A stretch of DNA of 64,000 nt from Lithospermum erythrorhizon (GCA_019722365.1 JADFUC010001469.1:620001-684000), one strand, 5' to 3'. Positions 14,144-25,552 are shown, numbered from the stretch's first letter. Program-made: numbers and translations. Notes: a model not told the origin generated them from the letters alone.

Positions 14144-14653
14144 TGATCCGCCATATTTTGTTGAGAGTTAATTTGGTCTTGGTCCATGCAGTGATTTTGC
14201 GAATTAAATTTGGGCGGTCATCATCAAGGCTCCATGAAATGCGAACTTTTCACGAATCTACTCGCCGGGTTCTATTCTGATTATCGATTCGCTATAGCCT
14301 TCCCTTTAACAAATGACGGCCTCGTGAGTCGCCGCTTTGGCCCGGGAAGCTGCCCAGCATTTACTCATGCATAATTCACGCTAAAGCTTAAGTAGCCATT
14401 CAAAGAGAGTAAAAGTACTAAAAGCATTTAAATTTTTAGATTACCTCAAATGATGAAATAAGATTACATTTATGTATTACTGCATAAAAACATGACAGCT
14501 TAAACAAGATTAAGGCTAAGTGACACGCTATTCCATGACAACTGTAATGGCCAAGTATGTTCTAATCCAAAGATGAACGGCCGGATACCCAATTCCGTAC
14601 AACTTGTTGATTCTTATAAATACAGTTAGGGTAAACATTTTCTACTCATATCA
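14144..14653 (-). repeat. Gypsy element 3' LTR (left copy)
   Basis: This 510-bp repeat aligns with the right LTR through several blocks, including CATTCAAAGAGAGTAAAAGT, TTTTTAGATTACCTCAAAT and TAAACATTTTCTAC. It begins TGAT and ends ATCA. It lacks about 700 bp present in the right copy; the join lies at GGCCGGATA (about 14580). Divergence from the other LTR is heavy, so the insertion is old. Confidence 0.85.
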
Positions 14654-14672
14654 ATTGCCCCCTTATTTCTTG
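14654..14672 (-). other. Gypsy polypurine tract
   Basis: The minus strand reads AAGAAATAAGGGGGCAAT directly against the left LTR, where second-strand synthesis would be primed. Its place agrees with the minus orientation given by the primer-binding site. Confidence 0.65.
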
Positions 14673-15551
14673 TATAATCAACATTCTTGATAGTTTAAGA
14701 ATGAATGAACAAGAAATAAGTTCTGTCTTTGAGGATAGATGAAATCTTGCTTTATATGACCTTCGTGTGTATGAGAGAGTGCCCCTATGTTACGACAATG
14801 AATCAAGCGTGACTCTCGCTAAGAATCATTAGCGACTCATTTTCTACCTCATCTTCGCATGACCTTTATATTTCTTCTCATGAAGTTCTACTTCTCAATT
14901 GAAGATTATTGACAAGCGCCATTTCAAAATTACGCCAGGTAATAATGATGGCATGGCTCCTGTCCCTATAAAAGGTACTTTCTCTTTCAAATTTTATACT
15001 TTCAACTTCATCAAGTTCAAAATTTTAACTTCCCAAATCCTTTCAACCCCGTTAGTAACCATTTTGATTTTTCCTTCCTTTCCATAAGTTTCTTGCTTAA
15101 TTACTTCGTGTTCCTCCTCAAGGAATGTTCTTGATAACTTACCAAATGTCTTTGTTTGCTTACTTTCTACAATTTTCATGGTATTTTGTGTCTTGATTTG
15201 TGAAGGAAAGTCGTTCCTTCTTCTGGGATATTTAGGAAATTTAGGTGGTATGTTGTTATGATTGTGCTTGGTATAGATTGTTTGTCTTCTAATTCATGCA
15301 AAGTCATGGTATATTCTCTTGAATCTGACTTGAATTTGGGGTGTCGATGGTGGGATTTTTAGTTTTTGACCGTTCGTGTTCACTAACCTGGGCCAGGATC
15401 ACTATATTTACTAACCTCGGGACGTGACTCGCCAAGGGGGGTCGACTAGGTTTTTGAGGAAACTGATATTTTGACCACCTTCGTGTTTTTGCCAATTTTT
15501 CCTTCTAATTGATCCCTTCGCTAATTGCCTATTTTCTTTTCGACAGATAAA

Positions 15552-16161
15552 ATGTCTCAATCTTCTGAGAATCAAATTGATAATTTCGAGCATCGCCGCA
15601 CCTGGCGACTGCTGAGGCATCCATAAGTGGAGGAATGCTTATCATTCAAGTCGAGGGACCTTTGAATCTGGTGTCTCTTCCGCAACATGCTGAACCTGCC
15701 AACCCTACTCCTCAACTAAATACTGCCGAGGCGCGAGGACGAGTCGCTAGAGGGCGAAAAGGCTTGGCCTCACTTCCTACTTTTGTGAAAAATTCAACCC
15801 CCCCCCGACTGACGGATGACCACACCAGGATGGCATCAATACATCGCACTTCTCCATACCCGCAAAAAGGTCGGGTACACGCCTCTCTCTTTTCTCATGA
15901 GAACAACTTTTCCACGGATTCCTCTCATTTAACTTTGGATATACTTCCGTATATGTCGAAGCCTTTTCGTATGGTATGTGGTTACCCTTTTCTTCTTTTG
16001 TAAATAATCTCCTTATCACTATAAATCGAGCCCCTGGCCAATTGCTTCCTGTTGGAGGTTGTCTAAATGTCACTATCTTTGAAGTGGCATGTCGTAGGTG
16101 TGGTATCGAGCCCACCGTTTCTCTTTTTTTCGCCCCATTTGGCGAGGCCATTGCTTTCTAA
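15552..16161 (+). pseudogene. Antisense ORF of the gypsy element, broken
   Basis: Plus-strand open pieces run opposite to gag. The first starts at ATG 15552 (MSQSSENQIDNFEHRR) and stops soon. The next runs 15635-16003 with a basic, proline-rich start (EARGRVARGRKGL), then a frame change leads into 15976-16161. That last piece contains INRAPGQLLPVGGCLN and EVACRRCGIEPTVSLF, which recalls the plant 'putative gypsy type transposon' (Transposase_28-like) domain. That domain is known as an extra antisense ORF in some Tat elements. The family call rests on memory of the motif and is tentative; the antisense position is plain. Confidence 0.5.
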
Positions 16162-16310
16162 GGAGATGGCGGCTCGGTACACTCTTTGACAGACCCTTAT
16201 GCTGCCTACCAATGAAGATATCACCAGTTTGTTCCTGAATTATGTCTTGTTTCGTTCTCTCATATAGGGTTATTATATTTCTTTATACATCTTATGTTTT
16301 CATGGTGTTG

Positions 16311-16925
16311 TAACGCTTAGCAAATGTTACGCCTCTTGGTTTAGGTATTCTTGGAGAATATATCTTCTTGAACCAAGTGGTAGAATTTGGTTGGGCGAAT
16401 GTTACGACACTTGGTTTAGGTATTCTTTGAGAATACATCTTCTTGAACCAAGTGGTAGAATTCGCTTGGGCGAATGTTACGACACTTGGTTTAGGTATTC
16501 TTGGAGAATACACCTTTTTGAACCAAGTGGTAGAATTTGCTCTCTGACGAATGTTACTTACACTGCTTGGTGTATTCTGCTGCATTACATCTTCTTGAAC
16601 CAAGTGGTATAATTCGCTTGGCGGAATGTTACGACACTTGGTTTAGGTATTCTTGGAAGTGGTAGAATTCGCTCGGATGAATGTTACGACACTTGGTTTA
16701 GGTATTCTTACATAATACATCTTCCTCGAACTGTTTATGTGAATTCCGCCGGGGGCGCACGTTACGCACTGCTTGTGCATTCTTAGAGAATACATCTTCT
16801 TGAACCAAATGATAGAATTCGCTTGGGCGAATGTTACGACACTTGGTTTAGGTATTCTTGGAGAATACACCTTTTGGAACCAAGTCGTAGAATTCGCTTG
16901 GGCGAATGTTACGACACTCGGGGTT
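16311..16925. repeat. 75-bp tandem array inside the gypsy element
   Basis: About eight to nine copies of a unit with the core GAATGTTACGACACTTGG are arrayed head to tail. Successive cores start near 16322, 16396, 16471, 16548, 16622, 16676, 16757, 16828 and 16903. Most spacings are 74-77 bp; one unit is shortened to about 54. Each unit has nested inverted repeats (CTTGGTT..AACCAAG around TATTC..GAATA). Because 75 is a multiple of three, the minus strand stays open and spells a 25-residue repeat (NSTTWFKK, RIPKPSVVTFAQ). This is probably a structural by-product, not a selected protein. Confidence 0.9.
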
Positions 16926-17109
16926 TAGTGAGCCACCGACCCAATGCACGGGCTACATTACGCTCATAGAACCGAGGTTTGATAACACCTCATCGCCTTT
17001 CTTTGATTACCACATATCTCCCATATCCCCCTGCGGTTGGGAACTTCATTTTGAGGTGTAGAGGGGAAACACGGCTCTTAAGGTTGTCAATATAGGTCGC
17101 CCAATCACC

Positions 17110-17400
17110 CTATTGCAAGAGGAATCTCGAATGTCCACTACTCAGAACAGGGCTCGATCGTTGTCTTTTGAAAGTCCAAACCCACAAGTAAAAATCCACC
17201 GCTAAGTTACCCTCTATTGATACACCGAATGTGTCCAAGAAACCCAAATAGCTTGCATGATCGTTGAGTACGTCAGCGAGGGCACCCAATTTGTCATCAT
17301 AGGTAGACAAGTACAGAATGTCCACTGAACTTCATGTGTCTACTAACATTCTTTCCACGGTATAATTCGCTATAACTGCTGACATACCGATCATGGTGCA
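17110..17400 (-). pseudogene. Gypsy aspartic protease remnant
   Basis: The minus strand reads ANYTVERMLVDT, then a TGA stop, then SSVDILYLSTYDDKLGAL. This is the retroviral-type protease active site (D-T/S-G-S-S) with the glycine codon changed to stop. The text after it continues as in plant gypsy protease (FLDTFGVSIEGNLAV). Nothing of RT follows. Confidence 0.75.
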
Positions 17401-17412
17401 CCTCAATGCTCT

Positions 17413-19027
17413 CTAGCCAAAGATTTGAAAACGAAATAGCCTCAATACATACTGGGATGGATGGTGAGGAATATACTTCTCTCCAAACATAATTTTTCTT
17501 GGCATTCCTCGACTCCCCGCCTCCTGCGCGATCTCCTGAAATGGTGTCACCGTGACTGTACCCACCTCAAAGTGGCGGGTACTTATTTCTATTTTCTCTC
17601 GCGGTGGACTCGCATCGAGGCCTCTTTGATAATTCTTGTTTTCTTTTGGTGGACTTTTTGGGCGGGGCTGCGGTCTGGCCCTTGCGTCCACATACTCCTT
17701 TAAGTATCCTCTCTTAATCAACTTCCTAATTTTCACTTTTAACTCAGAACACTCGCCGGTGTCAGCGACCACGGCTCCTTTGATGGTATTCACAATAGCG
17801 GCGACTGCCCATATTGCCAAGCCAGTTCTCATAGAGGTGGTCTTGGCACAAATTTAGTCTCACCGAGAATAAATTCAGAGGATGGCGACTCTACCTGGAT
17901 TTGGGCCCGGCCATATATTGGTGGAATTATATTGAACACACCGAAATTTCTCTTTAAGTGGGAGCGACAAGTGTCTGCTTTCTAAAATGTTTCTCCTTAT
18001 CACGCTAAATTTAATCCTACTGGTTTTCTTCAACGGACCTCAGGATTCCTTTGCCTCGCCTGTCACTTAATGTCACCCCGAGAACCTTCCTTTTGGGTAA
18101 ATTCTCCAAATCAATATATTTATTGACCACTTGGTCAACTCGCCCTTCGAGGGGTATCCAAGATCAAAGCTTTTAACTTACTATAGTCGAGGCCACGGTA
18201 AAACTCCATACGCAATCTTATTATCAATGCTCGTATGTTATTCAATGGCTTATATCGTCAGGGAAGTCTTTTGAGCCTATCTTCGCGGCTCCTCAGTTTC
18301 AGAGATCCATTAAAGCCCCATTTTGCTTTGTCGGGTAATGGACGCCATTGTGAAGTCAAGAATGAAGGCATCCGCCGTATGAGCGTATGAATCAATCGAG
18401 CTTCACCGGGTAATTTCATATACCAACTAACGCAGCCTGCTTAGACCATTTGGAAATGCTTTAGCATAAATATCCATGTCATTCGTGTACAGTTATTAGG
18501 CCAAAATTTTAAGTGCTTGCATTCTCTATACCACTATATTGAGTAAATTGAAGTAAAATGAATCCCATTGATACAGATACCGCAATTAACAGAGGAATAA
18601 ATGGTACTACATCAGTTACAACACGCTCGCTCTTTCCCCGTGCTAAGGCTAGCACCGCCTCGCTTAAACTCATCGAATGCCATTTCTGATTCATAAGAAC
18701 CTTTTGTAATAAAGTCAGTGGTCAACTGTCAGATCCATTTGGTATATCAACACTTCCGCCTATACGATCACCGCCCTCGTGTTACCACATTCTGTAGCTT
18801 ACAGAGTCGCATACGCCGACTATAAGTTAGGTATGTGAGTGGTCATCAGTGCGATAAGATTCTTTTTCACTATGTTCATGTTCCGCACGAGTTGCCTCTT
18901 CTTCTTTTCTTTCTCGCTCTTCACGAACTAGCCTATGCCTTTCTAGGATGAGGTCTACCTGTCGTTGAACCTCTTGTTCCTTAGCCAAGCGAACCCTCCT
19001 CTGTATTTCTTCACGAATATCCTCCAT
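17413..19027 (-). pseudogene. Gypsy gag remnant
   Basis: Minus-strand pieces run in gag order. 19027-18827 is a charged helical start (MEDIREEIQRRVRLAKEQE). About 18640-18330 has FILLQFTQYSG and a SIDSY-like block, collinear with the gag of the second gypsy element at 52528-51965. 17832-17413 has the C-terminal CSELKVKIRKLIKRGYLKEY block that follows the nucleocapsid region. Stops and frame changes are frequent, so it cannot make gag. Confidence 0.78.
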
Positions 19028-19153
19028 TGGATACTATTCGTTGAGGCATCAACGCCTCGGTCGCTGGGCTGGTGATGGACCGGGCGCATCCACATTTACT
19101 GTTGCCGCTGGTTCGGCATTTAGATGTATTTGATTTTCGGTGAACTTGATTAG

Positions 19154-19171
19154 CGTTTCACATACGCGCCA
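19154..19171 (-). other. Gypsy primer-binding site
   Basis: The minus strand reads TGGCGCGTATGTGAAACG two bases inside the right LTR. It resembles the TGGCGCCGTCTGTGGGA type leader shared by plant gypsy elements and seen intact in the second element at 52847-52864. It fixes the element's orientation. Confidence 0.75.
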
Positions 19172-19173
19172 TT

Positions 19174-20405
19174 TGATCTATCATATTTGTTGAGGGTTAA
19201 CTGCCTTCGTCCATGTTAAAGCGACGGGCGAATTAAACTGACCGGTCATCACCGTGGTCCGCGAAGTGGAAACCTTCGCTGGAAACGACTCGCTGAGCTC
19301 TAGGCTTCGATCATCCGATTCGGGTTATAAATTTTTCAACGAATGATGGGTCTCTGTGAGTCGCCGTTGATTCGAAAAGCGTGGTCGGGTACCCACCACG
19401 TACACCCAATTCTAAGCTTAGTACCCCATTCAAAGAGAGTAAAAGTATTAAGAGATGGAATTTTTAGATTACCTCAAATCTTAATAAGACGGATTTATAA
19501 AAAGATAAGACAAAACATGTACTACGCTAAATCGGGAGCATCACATGGGATGCTGTCCCATGACAACTTCCACGGGCCATTATAAGACTAATCAAGACGG
19601 AACGGGCCGGATACATAAATGATCTAGACTAGTGCAACCGGGTGCATCAGACCAACAAAATTTCCCTTTTGAAAATTTGTATTATATATGAAGATACCAT
19701 TTAAAGTTATACCTTTGTGCCTGCATTTTTGCAGCACGAAGCTTTCTAATTGTTTGCTTCGAGTTCGAGCCTTTAGCCACCGCCACGCTGCTAGCAATAT
19801 TTTTCATTTTTTTCTTTCAAGGGCAACATTTTGTTCTTTCTTGGCTTTATGGGCCTTTATTGACTGATTCCCAAATCATCGAATCCTGCTTTTTCAGCGC
19901 ATTTTACGCTTTTATCAAACGTTAGCTTTGTTAGAAAATTTTATTCTTTCAAATTATTGAATTTTTTTTGTTTCTACTATTCTTACAAATTATGCTATTT
20001 TCTTCTATGTTATATATAATAGTTTTAATAAAATATTCGATTTTACCATTAAATTGTTATAATTCTAAGAATGTGAACAACCAATTTCTCTAGCTTCGAC
20101 TGCTGTAGACGTTTTGATCGCCAAAGGAAAGCCAACACAACCAAAGAAAATCTCAACCGCTGCAATGTACGGCCAAGGAAAGAAATGGATAAACTTGCTT
20201 GATTGACAAGAGATTGAACGCCAGTTTAAAACGACATTGCTGGCCATACTTTTTTAAAAAAATTCAATAAAACGGGCGCCTTTTAAAAAAAAATTATAAC
20301 TACACCATCGGATTTAGATTGGATCCGGCAGGTCGGATAATCCAATTCCAGATAGCTCGCTGATTTTTATAAATACACTTAGGTAAACATTTTCTACCTA
20401 TATCA
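19174..20405 (-). repeat. Gypsy element 5' LTR (right copy) with about 700-bp extra segment
   Basis: The outer parts match the left LTR, but about 700 bp between GGCCGGATA (near 19604) and GGTCGGATA (near 20329) has no counterpart there. The extra segment has a short minus-strand open frame (20247-20065) of unknown origin. It is either a nested insertion or original LTR sequence deleted from the left copy between the short repeats. A TATAAATAC motif near 20375 reads on the plus strand, towards the ADF gene. Confidence 0.82.
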
Positions 20406-20780
20406 GCAACTAGATGCCAACAAATAATGATACAAAAATATCACAAATTATGAGAATTAAGCCAAGTATTACAGCTGACAATTTATTGATGAAGAGTTCA
20501 TGCAGAGCATGACCAAGAAAAAAGGGGTAAGTGGTTGTGATCATGATCTCAAAAAGTATAAGGAAATTAGCAACCCTTTATTTAGTCCCTCAAAATTCTC
20601 TTATTTTCCCCGCATTTGTCTCTTCGTTCATAAACACCAAAAGGAGTCAAAGTGGTTGCCATCATTCAAGGATCTTCCTCTTGTCTTGTGTTGCAATTAG
20701 TCTCTCTCTGTATTTTCACTTTTTTATCTTCATTTTCCCCTTTTTTTCCACTTTCAGATTGTGAGGATCAAGAAGACATC

Positions 20781-21626
20781 ATGGTATCTCTTTCTTTCTT
20801 TCTTTAATATGTCATATATTTATTTGCATGCATTTCTTGGATCATTTTATTTTTATCTATACAATAAGTTGTATCCATGAATATTAGTTTCTCATAGGAA
20901 TTGTCAATAAGGGGTTGAAGGGTCAGACGCCTCCTAAATCTTTAAAATTGCATTACTATCTCATGAAATTTCTACTAAAAATTGATTTGTTAATTTAGAA
21001 TTTTATACATACATATTTTGAGTCCTCATAGACATCATGGTTCGTCCATTGATATTATTTATCACATGCATTTTCTTCCCAATATTGTGTCATGGGCGCG
21101 TTTATTCTTTTTCATTTTAATTGATGTTTCATGGTAGGCGAACGCTGCATCTGGAATGGCGGTGGACGATGAGTGTAAGCTGAAGTTTTTAGAGCTGAAA
21201 TCAAAGCGAAACTATCGTTTCATTGTCTTCAAGATTGAGGGTCAACAAGTAGTTGTGGAAAAGCTTGGAAGTCCTGAAGAGAGTTATGATGATTTCCAAG
21301 CTTCTCTTCCAGAAGACGAGTGTCGATATGCTGTCTATGATTTTGATTTTGTCACTGATGAAAACTGCCAGAAAAGCAAGATTTTCTTCTATGCTTGGTA
21401 ATTGTCCATGTTTCATTTCTTGTAGTATGTTGTAGTATTCGAAATTTTCTCATCTTTTTCCGCTCAATTTTATAGGTCACCTGATATATCAAGGGTGAGG
21501 ATGAAGATGGTGTACGCGAGCTCCAAGGACCGATTCAAGAGGGAGCTCGATGGCATTCAAGTTGAGTTGCAAGCAACCGATCCCAGTGAAATGAGCCTCG
21601 ACATTGTAAAGGGACGAGCACTCTAA
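20781..21626 (+). CDS. ADF: Actin-depolymerizing factor (ADF/cofilin)
   Basis: Three coding exons, 20781-20783 (ATG only), 21138-21397 and 21476-21626, give 137 residues, the usual plant ADF length. The intron straight after the start codon is a known feature of plant ADF genes. The protein is one ADF-H domain: it opens [20 protein letters not shown], has [20 protein letters not shown] in the centre, and the long actin-binding helix region [18 protein letters not shown] near residue 100. ADF binds and severs actin filaments in the cytoplasm. The leader between 20411 and 20780 is pyrimidine-rich near the ATG. An old gypsy LTR ends only about 375 bp upstream, so that LTR lies in or next to the promoter. 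The reading frame is intact. Confidence 0.95.
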
Positions 21627-21988
21627 ATATCATCTTTCATTTGTTCTGATAAGCCAAGATCTGTTATGATTACATTTATGAAGGCATTTTGTTTCCATTT
21701 TGTTTGTGTTTATCTTATATTGTACTGTATCATTTAATTAGTGCTATGTAATATTATACATCAGTTATGTAAACTCCATCCTTGAGGATATAATCTTGTT
21801 GATCACTATATTCTTTAAAATTCTTCTACGTTTTTATTCAAATCAAAAGAATCTTCCTAAGTTACAGAATCTAACATAATGCTGAAAATATTTGAATTCT
21901 CTGTGGAAAATACATGAATATTCAAAGTACAGTTTCCATTATTCCTAGTTCTAAATACATTGATGTGATAAGGGTGGCCCATACGATC

Positions 21989-24655
21989 CTATTGCATGTT
22001 GTTTTGGTTTTCCCAGTATTCCTTTTCCCACTTCTCAACTTGCTTCGTCGAGGTATCTCTCTTTTCAAGAACAGAATGAAGAGTTGAAGGTGGATAAGGA
22101 GGCGTCAAGGTGCAAGGTGTTGCATCAATTGGACCTTTAACCAAGGACTCCTCCATGAACTTCTTCTCGAACCCTGTTGCTGGACAAGCCATTGACTCAG
22201 AGCATAACTCAACCGCCTTTTTAGGCACGGTGGGTTTGTATTTCAAGAGCTTGGCATATTCACTCAAGAGATGGAACATATAATCATATACATAATCGAT
22301 GTTTAATTGGTCTTGAATGAAATTGCTTGCTGCCTTGCCTATTGCCTTCGCCTGCCATGTCCATAAAGTCGAATAAGTGTAAGCTTTGAGAAACAAGAGA
22401 AAAGTACTAGCAAGATCCCAAAAGAAGGGTCAAGAAGGCATCTGCCAACGAATTCAAAAGCTCATTTTCATTCGAATCATCAAATTTTTCAGCTCGGTGT
22501 AAAAGTGTAAACAAGCTTTGCAAATTCAGATGTATTAGGCTTTTTATAACATAATGTGAGCGGGAACTTTTCATGAGAAAGCATCAAGGCTTCTTTATTT
22601 AGTTTTCAGATAAAAGGAACACTGATGCAGCTGTGCTATATATGCGAGTAACTCTTAGACGGAATTGTCAGGTTACCTTTTCCGGGTTGTTATTACCCCA
22701 ATCAACAGCATGCTTGATAGATCTGCATTTGTCATCCTCCCTTATGGGCCAATAATGTTCCAATGGCATCAAACTCCTTGTGAAGAAATCATAGTAGTGT
22801 GGATTTACTAGTAAAGTCATAGAATCACAGGCCAGAATGTACTTCTCACTCACAGACCATGCTGATCCTTCAATGTATATTTTGTATCTGTAAAGGTCAC
22901 GGAGAAAATCATGTTTGAATGTTAATATATAGACTTCAACAGAGGAAGGGGATATAGGAATACATTTCTTCGAAGTCTGACATTACACATCCAAAGAGCT
23001 CAGAGGTGTGCATTGCCTACCTATGAACGCATTGGCTAGCTAAATCGGATTGCTGGAAACCTTGTTGCTGTTCACGACTCCAATCCTACAATTTCATAAA
23101 CCAAATATTCATACAAGTGGTTAGACCACTTAGACCATTTTCGTTTTAATTTCATTGAATTTTCATGCTTTAAAGACCGAAGCTTTTTTATTTGTGTGTC
23201 AATCATTAGCACCAAGATGAGAATAAAGAAGTAAGTCAACTTAACTACTTAGTGGTGTGGAGGGTATTGGAATGCAGTAGTGGTGTGGAGGGTATCGGAA
23301 TGCAGCAGAGATAATTTACCTGTTCATATACGCGAGCTCCCCAATCTTGTTTATCTGAAACATTACATTTCATTAAATCCATCCTAGTTTCTGCCACCTT
23401 TGGATTGCCCTTCCAGTAAGCATGTGGGTCTCTATCTTCCCATTTAACCCTCCTATTCCCTTCATTCAAATCCTTAGACAATCCCACCCACGGCTTTATA
23501 TTGATCTCAGGCCTGCACTGAACAACCATACAAATGATTAGCATCAATTAGACGGAAGTTAGGAGAAAACTCATGAGAAGATGGAACATCATACCATCCC
23601 CAAAATGACCAATCTGGGAAAACAATGTCAAAGGTAGCATCATCCCCACAATAACGAAACAATGGAGGTGGGGCAGAGGCATTGGGACTTTGGAACCACT
23701 CAGTTTTAATTACTGGCCAATCAACACAGTCGAACATTATGTCCAAATCGGGCACTTTACCAGGATATCTTCTCAACAACTGTAGGATTCCCCAAAGAGT
23801 GGAAGTGTCTCTACTTTGGAAAGCCTTTACATATTGCTGGACATATGCCGTCCCATTTACTATGGTCAATCTGAAAGTGGCAGTCCTTTTCGCCTTCCGT
23901 ACCATTCCTTCAGTGATCCCTGTCTCCCTCCAAGGCCATAGATCATCGTGTATATGACGAAAATACTCCGGACACGTTGTTGATGATTCAAAAGACGATT
24001 CAACGTTGCTTCGAATTATGAACTTTGAAGGATAGTGACTAGCAGGACATGTTCTTGGCTCACTAATGGAACAATTTAATGGAACTACCAATCTTGGTTG
24101 AGTCTGCTTCAACTTTTTTGGACCATCATTAGGTCTACTATTTGATGTTAGAGTGATCAGTGAAGTTTTGGTTGATGAACTTGTAACCATTAACTACCAT
24201 TTCAAGAAAATACAAATTAATGAACCATTAAATGAAACAAACTCATAACTGAAAATGTGTAATAATAGGCTAATATATAGTACAACAATACCAAATAATG
24301 ACAAAACTACCAATCTATTCAATCTACATTTATTCATCTGACAACATATAAACATATAAAAACATATATCAATAATAGCATATAAATCAGACAACATGGT
24401 AACTTTGTCCAAAACTTCATTCAAATCTGAAAAAATGGAAAGTCTAGTGGATACTTAGATATTACTCGTAACGACGAGATTTCTTGATCTCGGATTCGAG
24501 TTATTACAACGAATTTTGAAGGGAAAAAAGTAGAAGCTTACAGAAGCAGAGTCATCAAGGAAGCGCGTGGAGATGAATGCACCAATGATTATTACAACAA
24601 AAAGAAAGATGGCTAATGAAGAAGATCTGGTTGCTAAAAATGGTACCCCCTGCAT
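21989..24655 (-). CDS. O-glucosyltransferase rumi homolog (GT90/CAP10, DUF821)
   Basis: Six exons on the minus strand, 24655-24542, 24193-23595, 23512-23320, 23085-23021, 22887-22677 and 22351-21989, join in frame to 514 residues, near the plant family size. The first exon encodes a membrane anchor (SLAIFLFVVIIIGAFIST), suggesting a Golgi/ER type II protein. The GT90 domain carries DIVFPDWSFWGW joined across an intron to PEINIKPW, then DPHAYWKGNPKVAETRMDLM, CNVSDKQDW, and YKIYIEGSAWSVSEKYILAC, then PHYYDFFTRSLMPLEHYWPI. In animals the family adds glucose or xylose to EGF repeats; plant members include xylan-related enzymes, so the acceptor here is unknown. The minus-strand first Met is at 24655. 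No defect is seen. Confidence 0.92.
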
Positions 24656-25552
24656 TTTTTTTACAAGATTCTATAAAGGGGTCATATATTCCTATTTCAA
24701 TATTTTTTATCTACCATAAAAAATTTGTAGTCTTCATCATTTTCTTATTGAATTTGTATGTATATATGCATGAAGGGGGCAAAAAGGTTTTGACTGAAAT
24801 GAGATTTTATAATAGATCTTAAGAGTACTTCACAAACAAAAATCACTTTAATTTATCCTGTTCCCTAAGCAAATGAATAGTCCCTCCAATTATTTTAATT
24901 GATGAGTGTCATGTTGATACGTAAAAATGAAAACGTCAGTTGGAGGTAATAAATAATATATGGGAATAAAGGAATCTTGGAAAAATTTCAGGACATTTTT
25001 GTTGTATATTCACTTGTTTTTTTTAGGAAGATGATTACTTAGAGATGGGATGATAAGATCACATGTGATGTCTTTGTGTGTTTATATAGTGAAATGAAGA
25101 ATATGATATTCAAGCTTAAGACATAACCAAAGTTTTGACTTTTGAGTAACACAATTTTAGCAAAATGTCTAGAGTCGGTTCTGAAAAAACTATGTTCATG
25201 GAGTGCTAATTAAACCATTCGCAATCACATAAGGAGTATAATTTATTAATTTTGATAACTAAATATATAATTATTCTAGAATCTGAATTATTACAAGCGT
25301 CTTTTATATTTTAGTGGCATGTGGGAAAATTCGATAACTTCATTTAATTTACATTGTGTACTTTAGTGACATGTAAAAATGAAATTTGAAATCTGATTTT
25401 GTGATTAAATTTAAAATAGATTTAGTATTGTAAAAATTGATATAAAAAAACTTAGAGTTTATGGATTAGACGTAGAAAAAAGAACTGAATAGGAACATAT
25501 ATATTTATATAGCCAACCCAACCTAGAGGTAATTGATAGTTGACTCATTTGA
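24656..25552. other. Intergenic region between two divergent-to-tail minus genes
   Basis: AT-rich, with only chance open frames. The part next to 24656 should hold the promoter of the rumi-like gene, and the part next to 25552 the 3' UTR of the MYB gene. Confidence 0.55.

Larger units (their letters stand above)
14144..20405 (-). mobile_element. Ty3/gypsy LTR retrotransposon, Tat-like, pol deleted
   Basis: Two diverged direct repeats bound the element (14144-14653 and 19174-20405). Each starts TGAT and ends ATCA, and both outer flanks carry the 5-bp duplication GCAAC (14139-14143 and 20406-20410). Orientation is minus: a primer-binding site follows the right LTR after 2 nt (TGGCGCGTATGTG, 19171-19154), and a purine-rich tract abuts the left LTR (14654-14672). 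The interior, read on the minus strand, holds gag remnants (about 19.0-17.4 kb) and a protease remnant (about 17.4-17.1 kb), then a 75-bp tandem array (16.93-16.31 kb) and a plus-strand ORF (16.16-15.55 kb). No reverse transcriptase, RNase H or integrase motif is visible, so these were lost. An extra antisense ORF and tandem repeats near the 3' LTR are known for the Tat/Ogre branch; lineage assignment is inferred. Confidence 0.88.

Noticed and set aside
16391..16612. Plus-strand open frame through the 75-bp repeats
   Set aside because: It results from the repeat period being a multiple of three; both strands are open by the same cause.
16311..16925. CRISPR-like array
   Set aside because: There are no unique spacers; units are contiguous 75-bp tandem copies in a plant retrotransposon.
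20500..20764. Small open frames upstream of ADF
   Set aside because: They lie in the ADF leader/promoter and lack conserved text; the ADF start at 20781 is fixed by the family's exon pattern.
23682..23957. Plus-strand open frame inside the rumi-like gene
   Set aside because: It is a shadow of the intact minus-strand exon.
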